This document shows positions 55,012 to 63,403 of a stretch of 64,000 nucleotides of DNA, one piece after another. Each line of letters starts with the position of its first letter. Position 1 is the stretch's first letter. A program made the translations under genes and the position numbers. The stretch comes from Oerskovia jenensis (GTDB lineage Bacteria > Actinomycetota > Actinomycetes > Actinomycetales > Cellulomonadaceae). The DNA lies in NCBI RefSeq assembly GCF_016907235.1, contig NZ_JAFBBO010000001.1, forward strand, positions 3,286,001-3,350,000, written 5' to 3'. The notes beneath the pieces were generated by a model. That model was not told the DNA's origin and searched no databases. It saw only the letters and a program-made list of their open reading frames with translations.

Positions 55012-55639
55012 GCCCGCAGTCTACGTCTCGTGAAGGTCGCGCCGGGTGAAAAGGAGGCCGGTGTCGAGGGGGCTTCCGTACGGGGCTCAGGTGGGCGCTC
55101 GTGGTGGGGGACGGGCGATCGGGCCCGCCGGCGCGGTGCCGAACCACGCAAAGCAGGGTGAACCAGGCGGCGTGGGCCCCGCAGCCCCCGACGGCGAGGG
55201 CGACCCGCTAGGAGGACATGACCCTTTTCACCCGTGACTGCCGTCACAGGACGGTCGACGAGCCGTCTTTCCCGGGTGAGACGTGCAGCGGACAGGGTTC
55301 CGGGGCCGTATCGCCAGACGCTACGATCCGAACTTCGCCGCCACCGCTTCGTTGGACAGTTGTACAAGATCCGAGGGCGACGATCGCTTGCTGCTCCGAG
55401 AAATGCGTTGCATTCCTCGTACTGGACATGTGTCCATCAATATTGTCCGACCACACCAGTCTGCGGGTCGGGGCCCAGGATCCGCGGGATCCAGGGCTCG
55501 GACTCGCCGAGACCGAGGGCCTTCTCACCCGGGTGAAAAGGACTGTGAATCGTTCATAACTTTGTGTGCCGACTCTTACGATGAGGCGTTCCGGCGGTCC
55601 AGAAGCGGCCGTCGGATTGATCGAGAGGTAGCCGGGCCC
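55012..55639. other. 628-nt regulatory region upstream of the exopolysaccharide locus, no convincing gene
   Basis: No recognisable gene. The ORF 55218-55559 has a purine-rich AGGAGG only 2 nt before its ATG and encodes composition-biased sequence. The region has a clear GC drop (55340-55620), several ATG-less stretches, GTGAC/GTCAC (55233-55246) and GGGTGAAAAGG motifs (see the separate entry). It likely contains the promoter and a long 5' leader of the polysaccharide genes. I see no tRNA or riboswitch that I can name. Confidence 0.55.
55044..55540. promoter_or_regulatory. Repeated GGGTGAAAAGG motifs, including one near-perfect palindrome
   Basis: GGGTGAAAAGG is at 55044-55054, the inverted form CCCTTTTCACCC at about 55222-55233, and a palindromic pair CTTCTCACCC-GGGTGAAAAG at 55521-55540 (9 of 10 positions pair). 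The last copy ends about 100 nt before the first polysaccharide gene. These may be binding sites for one regulator; regulator unknown. Confidence 0.5.
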
Positions 55640-57157
55640 ATGGCCGGAAGCGTCATTCACGACTCGCGTCGTGGACTCCGCCACATCCTGACAGCAGCGC
55701 CACCCGGCCCCTTCCGGGCGGTTCGCGCCGCGTTCGCGTCGGTCACGTGGGAGCGGTCGTACCGGATCCGCCTCGTCGTCACCGACGTCCTCGCGATCAC
55801 GGTCGGCGTCACCGCGGCCTACTTCCTGCGGTGGGACCAGTTCATCAGCCAGCCCGTCCGGGAGAACCTGTTCCTCCCGTACCTCGCGCTCAGCGTCCTG
55901 ATCGGCCTCGCCTGGGCAGGATCTCTCGCGTTCGCCAAGACGCGGGACGTCCGGGTCGTGGGCAGCGGGCCCACCGAGTACCAGCGAGTCTTCGACGCGT
56001 CCTGGCGCCTCTTCGGCGTCCTGGCGATCCTCGCCTTCCTGCTGAGGTTCCAGGAGGCCCGCGGCTACCTGATCTTCGCGTTCCCGCTCGGTCTCGCCGG
56101 CCTGCTCCTGGGGCGCTACCTCTGGCGTCAGTGGCTGCACGGCAAGCGGACCGCGGGGTCCCACCGGACCGCCGTCCTCGCGATCGGGCACCGGGACCAG
56201 GCCGAGCGCCTGATCCGCGACCTGAACGACCGGGACAGCTCCGGGTACCGGGTCGTCGCCGTGTGCACCCCGAGCGGGCGCGCGGGCGAGGGGGACGCCA
56301 TCCTGGGCGTGCCCGTCCTCGGCGACCTCCGCTCGGCCGGCGAGATCGCGGCACGGGTCGGTGCCGGGTGCGTCGCGGTGAGCGGGTCGGACGCCGTGAC
56401 CGCGGACGTCGTGCGCCACCTCAGCTGGGAGCTCGAGCCCTTCGGCGTCGACCTGATGCTGACGACGGAGCTGGTCGACGTGGCCGGGCCGCGCATCACG
56501 ATCACCCCGGCAGAGTCCGTGTCGCTCCTGCACGTCGACGCGCCCCGGTTCAGCGGCCCCAAGTTCGTGGTCAAGTCGATCTCGGACTGGTTCGGCGCCG
56601 CGCTCCTGACGTTCCTCCTCCTGCCCGTCCTGATCGCGGTCGGCCTCGCGGTGCGGCTCACGAGCCGCGGGCCGGTCTTCTACTCCCAGCAGCGCGTGGG
56701 ACGCAACGGCGAGACGTTCTCGATGCTCAAGTTCCGCTCGATGCGCGTCGGGTCGGACCTGGACCTCACCGCGCTCGCCGCGGACAACGAGGGTTCGGGG
56801 CCGCTCTTCAAGATCCGCAACGATCCTCGTGTCACGACCGTGGGGCGCTTCATCCGTCGCTACTCGCTCGACGAGCTGCCGCAGATCTTCAACGTCCTGC
56901 GGGGCGACATGAGCCTCGTGGGGCCCCGCCCGCCGCTGCCGCGCGAGGTCAGCACGTACGAGAAGAAGGTGCGCAGGCGCCTGCTCGTCAAGCCCGGCCT
57001 GACGGGCCTGTGGCAGGTCGGTGGACGCTCGGACCTGTCCTGGGAGGAGAGCGTGCGCCTCGACGTCTACTACGTCGAGAACTGGACGCTGTTCGGGGAC
57101 ATCCTCATCCTGGCGCGCACGGCGAGAGCCGTCGTCTCGGGGAGCGGGGCGTACTGA
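55640..57157 (+). CDS. Exopolysaccharide initiating sugar-phosphate transferase (polyprenyl glycosylphosphotransferase), 505 aa
   Basis: Starts polysaccharide synthesis by moving a sugar phosphate to undecaprenyl phosphate. The N-terminal half has about four transmembrane helices and a CoA-binding-like domain (HRTAVLAIGHRDQAERLIRDL). The C-terminal catalytic domain (about 305-505) begins with a helix KSISDWFGAALLTFLLLPVLI, then GPVFYSQQRVGRNGETFSMLKFRSM, RRYSLDELPQIFNVLRGDMSLVGPRPP, and KPGLTGLWQVGGRS. This is the WcaJ/CpsE pattern. ATG 55640; the frame upstream is open but not protein-like. It heads the locus. Confidence 0.94.
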   Translation: MAGSVIHDSRRGLRHILTAAPPGPFRAVRAAFASVTWERSYRIRLVVTDVLAITVGVTAAYFLRWDQFISQPVRENLFLPYLALSVLIGLAWAGSLAFAKTRDVRVVGSGPTEYQRVFDASWRLFGVLAILAFLLRFQEARGYLIFAFPLGLAGLLLGRYLWRQWLHGKRTAGSHRTAVLAIGHRDQAERLIRDLNDRDSSGYRVVAVCTPSGRAGEGDAILGVPVLGDLRSAGEIAARVGAGCVAVSGSDAVTADVVRHLSWELEPFGVDLMLTTELVDVAGPRITITPAESVSLLHVDAPRFSGPKFVVKSISDWFGAALLTFLLLPVLIAVGLAVRLTSRGPVFYSQQRVGRNGETFSMLKFRSMRVGSDLDLTALAADNEGSGPLFKIRNDPRVTTVGRFIRRYSLDELPQIFNVLRGDMSLVGPRPPLPREVSTYEKKVRRRLLVKPGLTGLWQVGGRSDLSWEESVRLDVYYVENWTLFGDILILARTARAVVSGSGAY

Positions 57158-57164
57158 TCACTGC

Positions 57165-57191
57165 CGTCGCCGGGCTGCTCGCCCGGCGACG
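57165..57191. terminator. Hairpin terminator after the sugar transferase
   Basis: A perfect 11-bp GC stem (CGTCGCCGGGC at 57165-57175, complement 57181-57191) with a 5-nt loop begins 8 nt after the stop codon. Confidence 0.8.
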
Positions 57192-57192
57192 G

Positions 57193-57225
57193 GACGTGAC
57201 CGCGGACACGTCACTAGCACGTCAC
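57193..57225. promoter_or_regulatory. CACGTCAC repeats upstream of the purine permease
   Basis: CACGTCAC occurs at 57207-57214 and 57218-57225, and a related inverted copy GACGTGAC at 57193-57200. They lie 47-80 nt before the permease ATG and may bind a regulator. Confidence 0.45.
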
Positions 57226-57271
57226 GTGGACGATTCGGAAGCGCAACACGGGATCTGGCACCATTCTCCCC

Positions 57272-58744
57272 ATGACCACCACGACTGACGAGCGCGAAGC
57301 CCCCCCGCGTTCCAGCGGCATCGACCGCTTCTTCAAGATCACCGAGCGCGGCTCGACCATCGGCGCCGAGATCCGTGGCGGTCTCGTCACGTTCTTCGCG
57401 ATGTCCTACATCATCATCCTCAACCCGATCATCCTCGGGACGGCCCCCGACGGTACGGGCCAGTTCCTGGGTGGCGGCGCGGACGGCGCGAACTTCCCGA
57501 TGATCGCCGCGACCACGGCACTCGTCGCGGGCGTCATGACGATCGCGATGGGTGTCTTCGCGAACTACCCCATGGCCCTGGCGGCCGGGCTCGGCCTCAA
57601 CGCGGTCGTGGCCTTCACGATCGCGTCGATCCCCGAGGTCACCTGGGCCGACGCGATGGGCATCGTCGTCATCGAGGGCCTCATCATCCTCGTGCTGGTC
57701 CTCACCGGCTTCCGCGAGGCGGTCTTCCGCGCGGTCCCGGTCGAGCTCAAGACGGCGATCAGCGTCGGCATCGGCCTGTTCATCGCCCTGGTCGGCCTGG
57801 TCAACGCCGGATTCGTCGCCGCGGGCGGCGGCACGCCGCTCCAGCTCGGTGCGACCGGTTCGCTCGCGGGCTGGCCCATCCTCGTCTTCGTCGTCGGTCT
57901 GGTCCTCATGATCGTGCTGTGGGTCCGCAAGGTCCGGGGCGCGATCCTCATCTCGATCCTCGCCGCGACCGTCGTCGCGGTGGTCATCCAGGCGGTCGCC
58001 GGGGTCGGTACCAAGGGCGGCGGCGCGGCGAACGGCTGGAGCCTGAACGCACCCGAGCTCGACGGCAGCCCGGTCGCGGTGCCCGACTTCGGTCTCCTCG
58101 GCCAGTTCTCCCTCCTCGGGTCGATCGAGAAGGTCGGCATCGTCACGGTCGTCCTGCTCGTCTTCTCGCTCCTGCTCGCCGACTTCTTCGACACCATGGG
58201 CACCATGGTCGCCGTCGGCGCCGAGGGCAAGCTGCTCGACGAGACGGGCAACCCGCCCAAGTCGCGCGCGATCCTCATCGTCGACTCGGTCGCCGCCGCG
58301 GCCGGTGGCGCCGCGAGCGTCTCGTCCAACACGAGCTACGTGGAGTCCACGACCGGTGTGGGCGAGGGGGCACGCACGGGCCTCGCGGCCGTCGTGACGG
58401 GCATCGCCTTCCTCCTGGCGACCTTCCTGTCGCCGCTCGTCGCCCTGGTCCCGAGCGAGGCGGCCGCTCCGGCACTCGTCCTCGTCGGCTTCCTCATGAT
58501 GACGCAGATCACGGGCATCAAGTGGACGAACGTCGAGGTCGCGATCCCCGCGTTCCTCACGATCGCCCTCATGCCCTTCACCTACTCGATCACCGCCGGC
58601 ATCGGTGCGGGCTTCCTGGCCTTCGTGGTCATCAAGCTGGCTCTCGGCAAGATCAAGGCGATCCACCCGCTCATGTGGGTCTCCGCGGTCGCGTTCATCA
58701 TCTACTTCACCCTCGACCCGATCAGCGACGCCCTGGGCGTCTGA
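57272..58744 (+). CDS. NCS2-family (AzgA-type) purine permease, 490 aa
   Basis: Proton-coupled nucleobase importer of the adenine/guanine/hypoxanthine (AzgA) branch. It opens with FFKITERGSTIGAEIRGGLVTFFAMSYIIILNP, has AAGLGLNAVVAF, the substrate-site region DFFDTMGTMVAVG, SNTSYVESTTGVGEGARTGLAAVV, and about 12-14 hydrophobic segments. ATG 57272. It is not obviously related to the polysaccharide genes and appears to be an independent transcription unit placed among them. Confidence 0.95.
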   Translation: MTTTTDEREAPPRSSGIDRFFKITERGSTIGAEIRGGLVTFFAMSYIIILNPIILGTAPDGTGQFLGGGADGANFPMIAATTALVAGVMTIAMGVFANYPMALAAGLGLNAVVAFTIASIPEVTWADAMGIVVIEGLIILVLVLTGFREAVFRAVPVELKTAISVGIGLFIALVGLVNAGFVAAGGGTPLQLGATGSLAGWPILVFVVGLVLMIVLWVRKVRGAILISILAATVVAVVIQAVAGVGTKGGGAANGWSLNAPELDGSPVAVPDFGLLGQFSLLGSIEKVGIVTVVLLVFSLLLADFFDTMGTMVAVGAEGKLLDETGNPPKSRAILIVDSVAAAAGGAASVSSNTSYVESTTGVGEGARTGLAAVVTGIAFLLATFLSPLVALVPSEAAAPALVLVGFLMMTQITGIKWTNVEVAIPAFLTIALMPFTYSITAGIGAGFLAFVVIKLALGKIKAIHPLMWVSAVAFIIYFTLDPISDALGV

Positions 58745-58760
58745 CGTACGCTCTCAGGCG

Positions 58761-60044
58761 ATGAGCCTCCCGATCCTGCGCCTGACGCCCACCCTCCAGT
58801 CCTACGACTGGGGTTCGAGGAGCGCGCTCCACGCGCTCCTGGGGGTGGAGCAGGACGGTGAGCCTCTCGCCGAGCTGTGGATGGGGGCACATCCGAAGGG
58901 CCCGTCGTCGGCTTCGGCCGACGGCGGGCCTTCGGCGTCCCTCGCGGACCTGATCCGCAACGACCCGGTCCAGATGCTCGGGCAGCGTGTGCTCGACGAC
59001 TACGGTCCACGGCTGCCCTATCTGCTGAAGGTGCTCGCGGCGGACCGCGCGCTGTCGTTGCAGGTGCACCCGCAGCCGCACCGGGCGCGTGCCGGGTTCA
59101 ACCGGGAGAACCGGGAGGGCGTCCCCCGCGACTCGCCGGAGCGCAGCTTCCACGACGACCAGCACAAGCCCGAGATGGTCGTGGCCGTCTCCCGGTTCGA
59201 GGGCCTCTCCGGGTTCCGGCGGCCGGTGCGCATCCTGGAGCTGATGGACGGTCTGGGCGGCGAGCTCGTCGCCGGCATGAGGGCCGCGCTCGAGGCGCAG
59301 CCCTCGGCGGCCGGCCTGCGGGACGCGCTCACGCTCGCGCTGCACGCACGCACCATGCCCGACGTCGCCGCGGACCTCGCGAGGACCGTCGCCGACGTGG
59401 AGGCGCGCCTGAACGCGGGCACGACGTCGCCGCGCGCCGACGCGACCGTCGTCGCCCTCGCGGAGCAGCACCCGGGAGATCCCGGTGCGCTGGTGTCGTT
59501 GATGCTCAACCGGGTCACGCTCGAGCCCGGGGAGTCGATGTTCGTCCCGGCCGGTCACGTGCACGCCTACCTGTCGGGGTGTGCTGTCGAGATCATGTCG
59601 AGCTCGGACAACGTGCTGCGCGCGGGGCTGACCACCAAGCACGTGGACGTCGAGTCGCTCCTGGGATGCGTGACCTACGCCCCGGGGCCGGCAGCACGGC
59701 CGCGGGTCCGGCGCGTGGGTGCTGTTCCGGCGACGACGGAGCGGCGCGATCTGCCGGAGGCGGACGGTGGGCTGCGGGAGTACCGGGCATCGATCTCGGA
59801 GTTCGCGCTGGTCATGGGAGAGGTGGGCCCGGACGCCGTGCCCCTGCCGGCCGAGGGGCCGAGGATCGTCCTCGCTCTGGACGGGCTCCTCGAGCTGGGC
59901 CCTGCGCAGGCGGGCGAGAGCTCGTCGCGGGGGCCGGCCGGGTGGACGCCCCTGGGCCCGGGACAGTCGGTGTTCGTCCCGCACGGTGCGGGTGCGCTGG
60001 TGGTGCGAGGCTCGGGCCACGTGGTGGTCGCCTACGTGCCGTGA
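58761..60044 (+). CDS. manA: Mannose-6-phosphate isomerase, class I, 427 aa
   Basis: Interconverts fructose-6-phosphate and mannose-6-phosphate, feeding GDP-mannose for polysaccharide. Zn ligands: Gln101 and His103 in LQVHPQ, Glu138 in KPEM, and His268 in PAGHVHAYLSG. The active-site arginine is in NVLRAGLTTKHVD. The C-terminal domain (about 330-427) is the usual cupin-like extension with a few Gly/Ser-rich inserts. ATG 58761 lies 16 nt after the permease stop. It fits the nearby sugar genes. Confidence 0.94.
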   Translation: MSLPILRLTPTLQSYDWGSRSALHALLGVEQDGEPLAELWMGAHPKGPSSASADGGPSASLADLIRNDPVQMLGQRVLDDYGPRLPYLLKVLAADRALSLQVHPQPHRARAGFNRENREGVPRDSPERSFHDDQHKPEMVVAVSRFEGLSGFRRPVRILELMDGLGGELVAGMRAALEAQPSAAGLRDALTLALHARTMPDVAADLARTVADVEARLNAGTTSPRADATVVALAEQHPGDPGALVSLMLNRVTLEPGESMFVPAGHVHAYLSGCAVEIMSSSDNVLRAGLTTKHVDVESLLGCVTYAPGPAARPRVRRVGAVPATTERRDLPEADGGLREYRASISEFALVMGEVGPDAVPLPAEGPRIVLALDGLLELGPAQAGESSSRGPAGWTPLGPGQSVFVPHGAGALVVRGSGHVVVAYVP

Positions 60045-60172
60045 GTCCTCCGGACCGTACCCGACGGAGAGCAGTACGGTAGTACAGCACTCTGGCTTGC
60101 TCGTCCCGAGCGACGTCTCGCGCCCACGCCGGTTCCAGGTGCCCTTGTCGGTACGAACCAGGATGGGCAGTC

Positions 60173-62074
60173 GTGACTTCTCGCAGCGGAGGAGGGCTCC
60201 GCGCAGTGCGCCGAGCGCTCTGGCACCTTCGGCACGGTGGAATCTCCCAGCTCAGGACCTTCCTGCACCGGCGGGACCCGGGGCCCGGGAACGCCCGCGG
60301 TGGTCGCGGCGGGTACCTCGGCAGGGACGGACTGACGTTCGACCCCTGGAACCTGGGGGACCGTCCGCCCTCGCGGCCGGACCTGCGGGTCGGGGTGATC
60401 CTCGACGACTTCTCTCGGCTCGCGTTCGAGTTCGAGTGGGATCAGGTCCTGCTCGAACCGTCGTCCTGGCGCAAGGTGCTGAGCACCGACCCCGTCGACC
60501 TGCTCTTCGTCGAGTCCGCCTGGAACGGCAACCGCGGCGCCTGGCAGTTCCACCTGACGGGTGCGTCGGCACCGCGCCCCGAGCTCGTGGAGCTCGTGTC
60601 CTACTGCCGTGAGCACGGGATCCCGACGGTCTTCTGGAACAAGGAGGACCCGGTCCACTTCGAGGAGTTCCTCGACACCGCAGCGTTGTTCGACCAGGTC
60701 TGCACGACCGACGTCGCTCGGGTGCCCGACTACGTGAGTCGTCTCGGGCACGACCGCGTGAGCGTCCTGACCTTCGCCGCGCAGCCCGCGATCCACAACC
60801 CCGTGCGGGCCCACGGGCGGGGCCCGGGACGCGACGTCGCCTTCGCCGGGATGTACTTCGCCCACAAGTACCCGGAGCGGCGCGAGCAGATGGACCTGCT
60901 GCTGGGAGGTGCGCTCGACGCCTCCCCGCGCATGGAGCACGGCCTGGAGATCTTCTCCCGCTTCCGGGGCGGGGACGAGAAGTACCAGTTTCCGGAGCCC
61001 CTGGCAGGCCGTGTCGTGGGGTCGTTGGACTACGAGCGGATGCTCACGGCGTACCGCGAGTACAAGGTGTTCCTCAACGTGAACTCGATCGTCGACTCGC
61101 CGAGCATGTGCGCTCGCAGGGTCTTCGAGATCACGGCGTGCGGGACGCCGGTGGTGACGACGCCGAGCCGTGCGATCGGCGACGTCTTCCCGGCCGACGA
61201 GGTGTTCGTCGTCGGCGACCGCGCGGAGGCCGCCGACACGGTCCGTGCGCTCGTCCGCTCCGCAGAGCTCCGGGATCGCGCGACGCACCTCGGACAGCGC
61301 AGGATCTGGGACGGGCACACGTACGGGCACCGGGTGCAGGACGTGCTGCACCGCGTCGGCCTCGCGGAGACCGCCGCGGTCCGACGACCCACGGTGACGG
61401 TCCTGCTCTCGACCAACCGCCCGCACCGGCTCGGGCACGCCCTGCGGACGATCGGTGGACAGCGTGGCGTGCCGGTCCAGCTCGCGCTGCTGACCCACGG
61501 GTTCGAGGTCGACGAGAAGGCGGTGCGGGGTGACGCCGCGGTCGCGGGCATAGAGGACCTCGTGCTCCTTTCCGCAGGCTCCGACGTCTCGCTCGGTGGG
61601 TGTCTCAACCGGCTCGTCGCCGCAGCCGACGGCGACGTCGTCGCCAAGATGGACGACGACGACCTCTACGGGGCGCAGTACCTCTCGGACCAGCTGTACG
61701 CGATGGCCTACAGCGGCGCGGAGGTCGTCGGCAAGCAGGCTCACTACATGTACGTCGAGGGGCTGGACGCCACGCTGCTGCGCTTCGAGGACCGGGAGCA
61801 CCGCTTCACCGACCGGGTGATGGGGCCGACGATCGTCGTCGAGCGCGGCCTGGCGGCGGCGACGCCCTTCCGCGACGTGGGTCGCGGCGAGGACACCGCG
61901 TTCCTGCGGGACGTCGTGGACGCGGGAGCGCACGTCTACTCGGCCGACCGTTTCAACTTCGTCCAGGTGCGCTCCGGGGCCGGCGCGCACACCTGGACGG
62001 TGTCCGACGCCGAGCTGCTGGCGAGCGGTCGTGTCGAGTTCTACGGACGTGCGGACTCGCACGTCCTGGTCTGA
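60173..62074 (+). CDS. Two-domain glycosyltransferase (CgeB-like GT-B plus GT2), 633 aa
   Basis: The N-terminal half (about 65-400) looks like a CgeB-type/GT-B transferase: LRVGVILDDFSRLAFEFEW, DLLFVESAWNGNRGAW, GIPTVFWNKEDPVHFEEF, then the donor-site helix region SMCARRVFEITACGTPVVTTPS. The C-terminal half (about 405-620) is a GT2-type GT-A domain with PTVTVLLSTNRPHRLGHALRTI and the metal-binding KMDDDDLYG. Two active sites in one chain suggest that it adds two sugars or works as a bifunctional chain enzyme. GTG 60173. It is followed 19 nt later by the UDP-sugar dehydrogenase gene. Confidence 0.85.
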   Translation: MTSRSGGGLRAVRRALWHLRHGGISQLRTFLHRRDPGPGNARGGRGGYLGRDGLTFDPWNLGDRPPSRPDLRVGVILDDFSRLAFEFEWDQVLLEPSSWRKVLSTDPVDLLFVESAWNGNRGAWQFHLTGASAPRPELVELVSYCREHGIPTVFWNKEDPVHFEEFLDTAALFDQVCTTDVARVPDYVSRLGHDRVSVLTFAAQPAIHNPVRAHGRGPGRDVAFAGMYFAHKYPERREQMDLLLGGALDASPRMEHGLEIFSRFRGGDEKYQFPEPLAGRVVGSLDYERMLTAYREYKVFLNVNSIVDSPSMCARRVFEITACGTPVVTTPSRAIGDVFPADEVFVVGDRAEAADTVRALVRSAELRDRATHLGQRRIWDGHTYGHRVQDVLHRVGLAETAAVRRPTVTVLLSTNRPHRLGHALRTIGGQRGVPVQLALLTHGFEVDEKAVRGDAAVAGIEDLVLLSAGSDVSLGGCLNRLVAAADGDVVAKMDDDDLYGAQYLSDQLYAMAYSGAEVVGKQAHYMYVEGLDATLLRFEDREHRFTDRVMGPTIVVERGLAAATPFRDVGRGEDTAFLRDVVDAGAHVYSADRFNFVQVRSGAGAHTWTVSDAELLASGRVEFYGRADSHVLV

Positions 62075-62093
62075 TCAAGGAGAACGAATCACC

Positions 62094-63350
62094 ATGGGTA
62101 TCAGCGCGGTAGCGGTGATCGGACTGGGATACATCGGTCTCCCTACAGCAGCGATCCTTGCGTCGCAAGACGTCAGTGTCCTGGGCGTCGACATCAACCA
62201 GCGGACCGTCGACGCCGTCAATCGTGGCGATGTACCGTTCGTCGAGCCCGACCTCGCGACGTACGTCGCGGGCGCGGTGACGCAGGGCAAGCTCAGAGCA
62301 GCGCTCGTGCCGTCGCCCGCTGATGCCTTCATCGTGGCGGTCCCGACGCCCTTCACGGACGACAGAAGGCCAGACCTGTCCTATGTCCGGGCCGCCGCTC
62401 AGGCGATCGCCCCCCATCTGCAGGGTGGTGAGCTTCTGATCCTCGAGTCGACGTCTCCCCCCGGCACGACGCAGCGGATGGCGGACTGGATTCTCGAGGC
62501 CCGTCCGGACCTGAGCCTGGACGGTTCGGGTGACCGTCCGAACATCCATGTTGCGCACTGCCCTGAGCGCGTCCTCCCAGGCCGAGTCATGATCGAGCTC
62601 GTGACGAACGACCGGATCGTCGGCGGTCTGACGACCGAGGCCGCCGAGCGTGCTCGAGACCTCTACCAGCTGTTCTGCCAGGGCGAGATCCACCTGACGA
62701 ACGCAGTCACGGCGGAGATGGCCAAGCTCGTCGAGAACTCGTTCCGCGACGTGAACATCGCGTTCGCCAACGAGCTCTCGATGATCAGCGACAACCTCGG
62801 CATCGACGTCTGGGAACTGATCGATCTTGCGAACCATCACCCTCGCGTGAACATCTTGAAGCCGGGGCCCGGTGTCGGGGGACATTGCATCGCGGTGGAT
62901 CCCTGGTTCATCGTGGACACGGCACCGGAGGATGCGCGCCTCATCCGCACGGCGCGGGAGGTCAACGACGCCCGACCCCGATGGGTAGTCGAGAAGACCA
63001 CGCGTCGCGTCTCCCATCTGGACCGTCCGACGGTTGCCGCCCTCGGGCTTGCCTTCAAGGCGGACATCGACGACCTGCGCGAGTCCCCTGCCGTCGCGAT
63101 CGTCCGAGAGATCGCAGAGACCATGCCACGAGCCCGAGTGGTGGTGGTCGAGCCGCACATCGATGACCTTCCGTCGGAATTGAAATCGCTGGACAACGTC
63201 GAACTCGTCGACCTCGAGCTCGCCCTCGAGGTCGCGGACACGACGATCCTGCTCGTCGATCACGCGGTCTTCCGGTCGTCCGCCTCGCGTCTGCGGCACC
63301 TTGAGTCGCTCATAGACACCCGAGGGCTCGCCTCCTCTTGGTCGCCCTGA
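62094..63350 (+). CDS. wecC: UDP-N-acetyl-D-mannosamine dehydrogenase-type nucleotide-sugar dehydrogenase, 418 aa
   Basis: UDP-ManNAc/UDP-GlcNAc dehydrogenase family. N-terminal NAD-binding Rossmann motif VIGLGYIGLPTA; catalytic region GPGVGGHCIAVDPWF with nucleophile Cys265; C-terminal UDP-binding domain with GLAFKADIDDLRESPA. ATG 62094 has AAGGAG upstream. The matching 2-epimerase (wecB) is not in the window, so the precise sugar is inferred. Codon use is less GC-biased than in the upstream genes, hinting at a transferred cassette. Confidence 0.9.
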   Translation: MGISAVAVIGLGYIGLPTAAILASQDVSVLGVDINQRTVDAVNRGDVPFVEPDLATYVAGAVTQGKLRAALVPSPADAFIVAVPTPFTDDRRPDLSYVRAAAQAIAPHLQGGELLILESTSPPGTTQRMADWILEARPDLSLDGSGDRPNIHVAHCPERVLPGRVMIELVTNDRIVGGLTTEAAERARDLYQLFCQGEIHLTNAVTAEMAKLVENSFRDVNIAFANELSMISDNLGIDVWELIDLANHHPRVNILKPGPGVGGHCIAVDPWFIVDTAPEDARLIRTAREVNDARPRWVVEKTTRRVSHLDRPTVAALGLAFKADIDDLRESPAVAIVREIAETMPRARVVVVEPHIDDLPSELKSLDNVELVDLELALEVADTTILLVDHAVFRSSASRLRHLESLIDTRGLASSWSP

Positions 63351-63403
63351 CGTCGTCGCGTCGAATCGCTCCCGGGCACAAGACAACAAAGGACTCTGGA
63401 TTG

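Noticed and set aside
55218-55559. 113-codon ORF in the polysaccharide leader
   Set aside because: Ribosome-binding site is too close to the ATG, composition is not protein-like, no family is recognised, and it ends before the true first gene.
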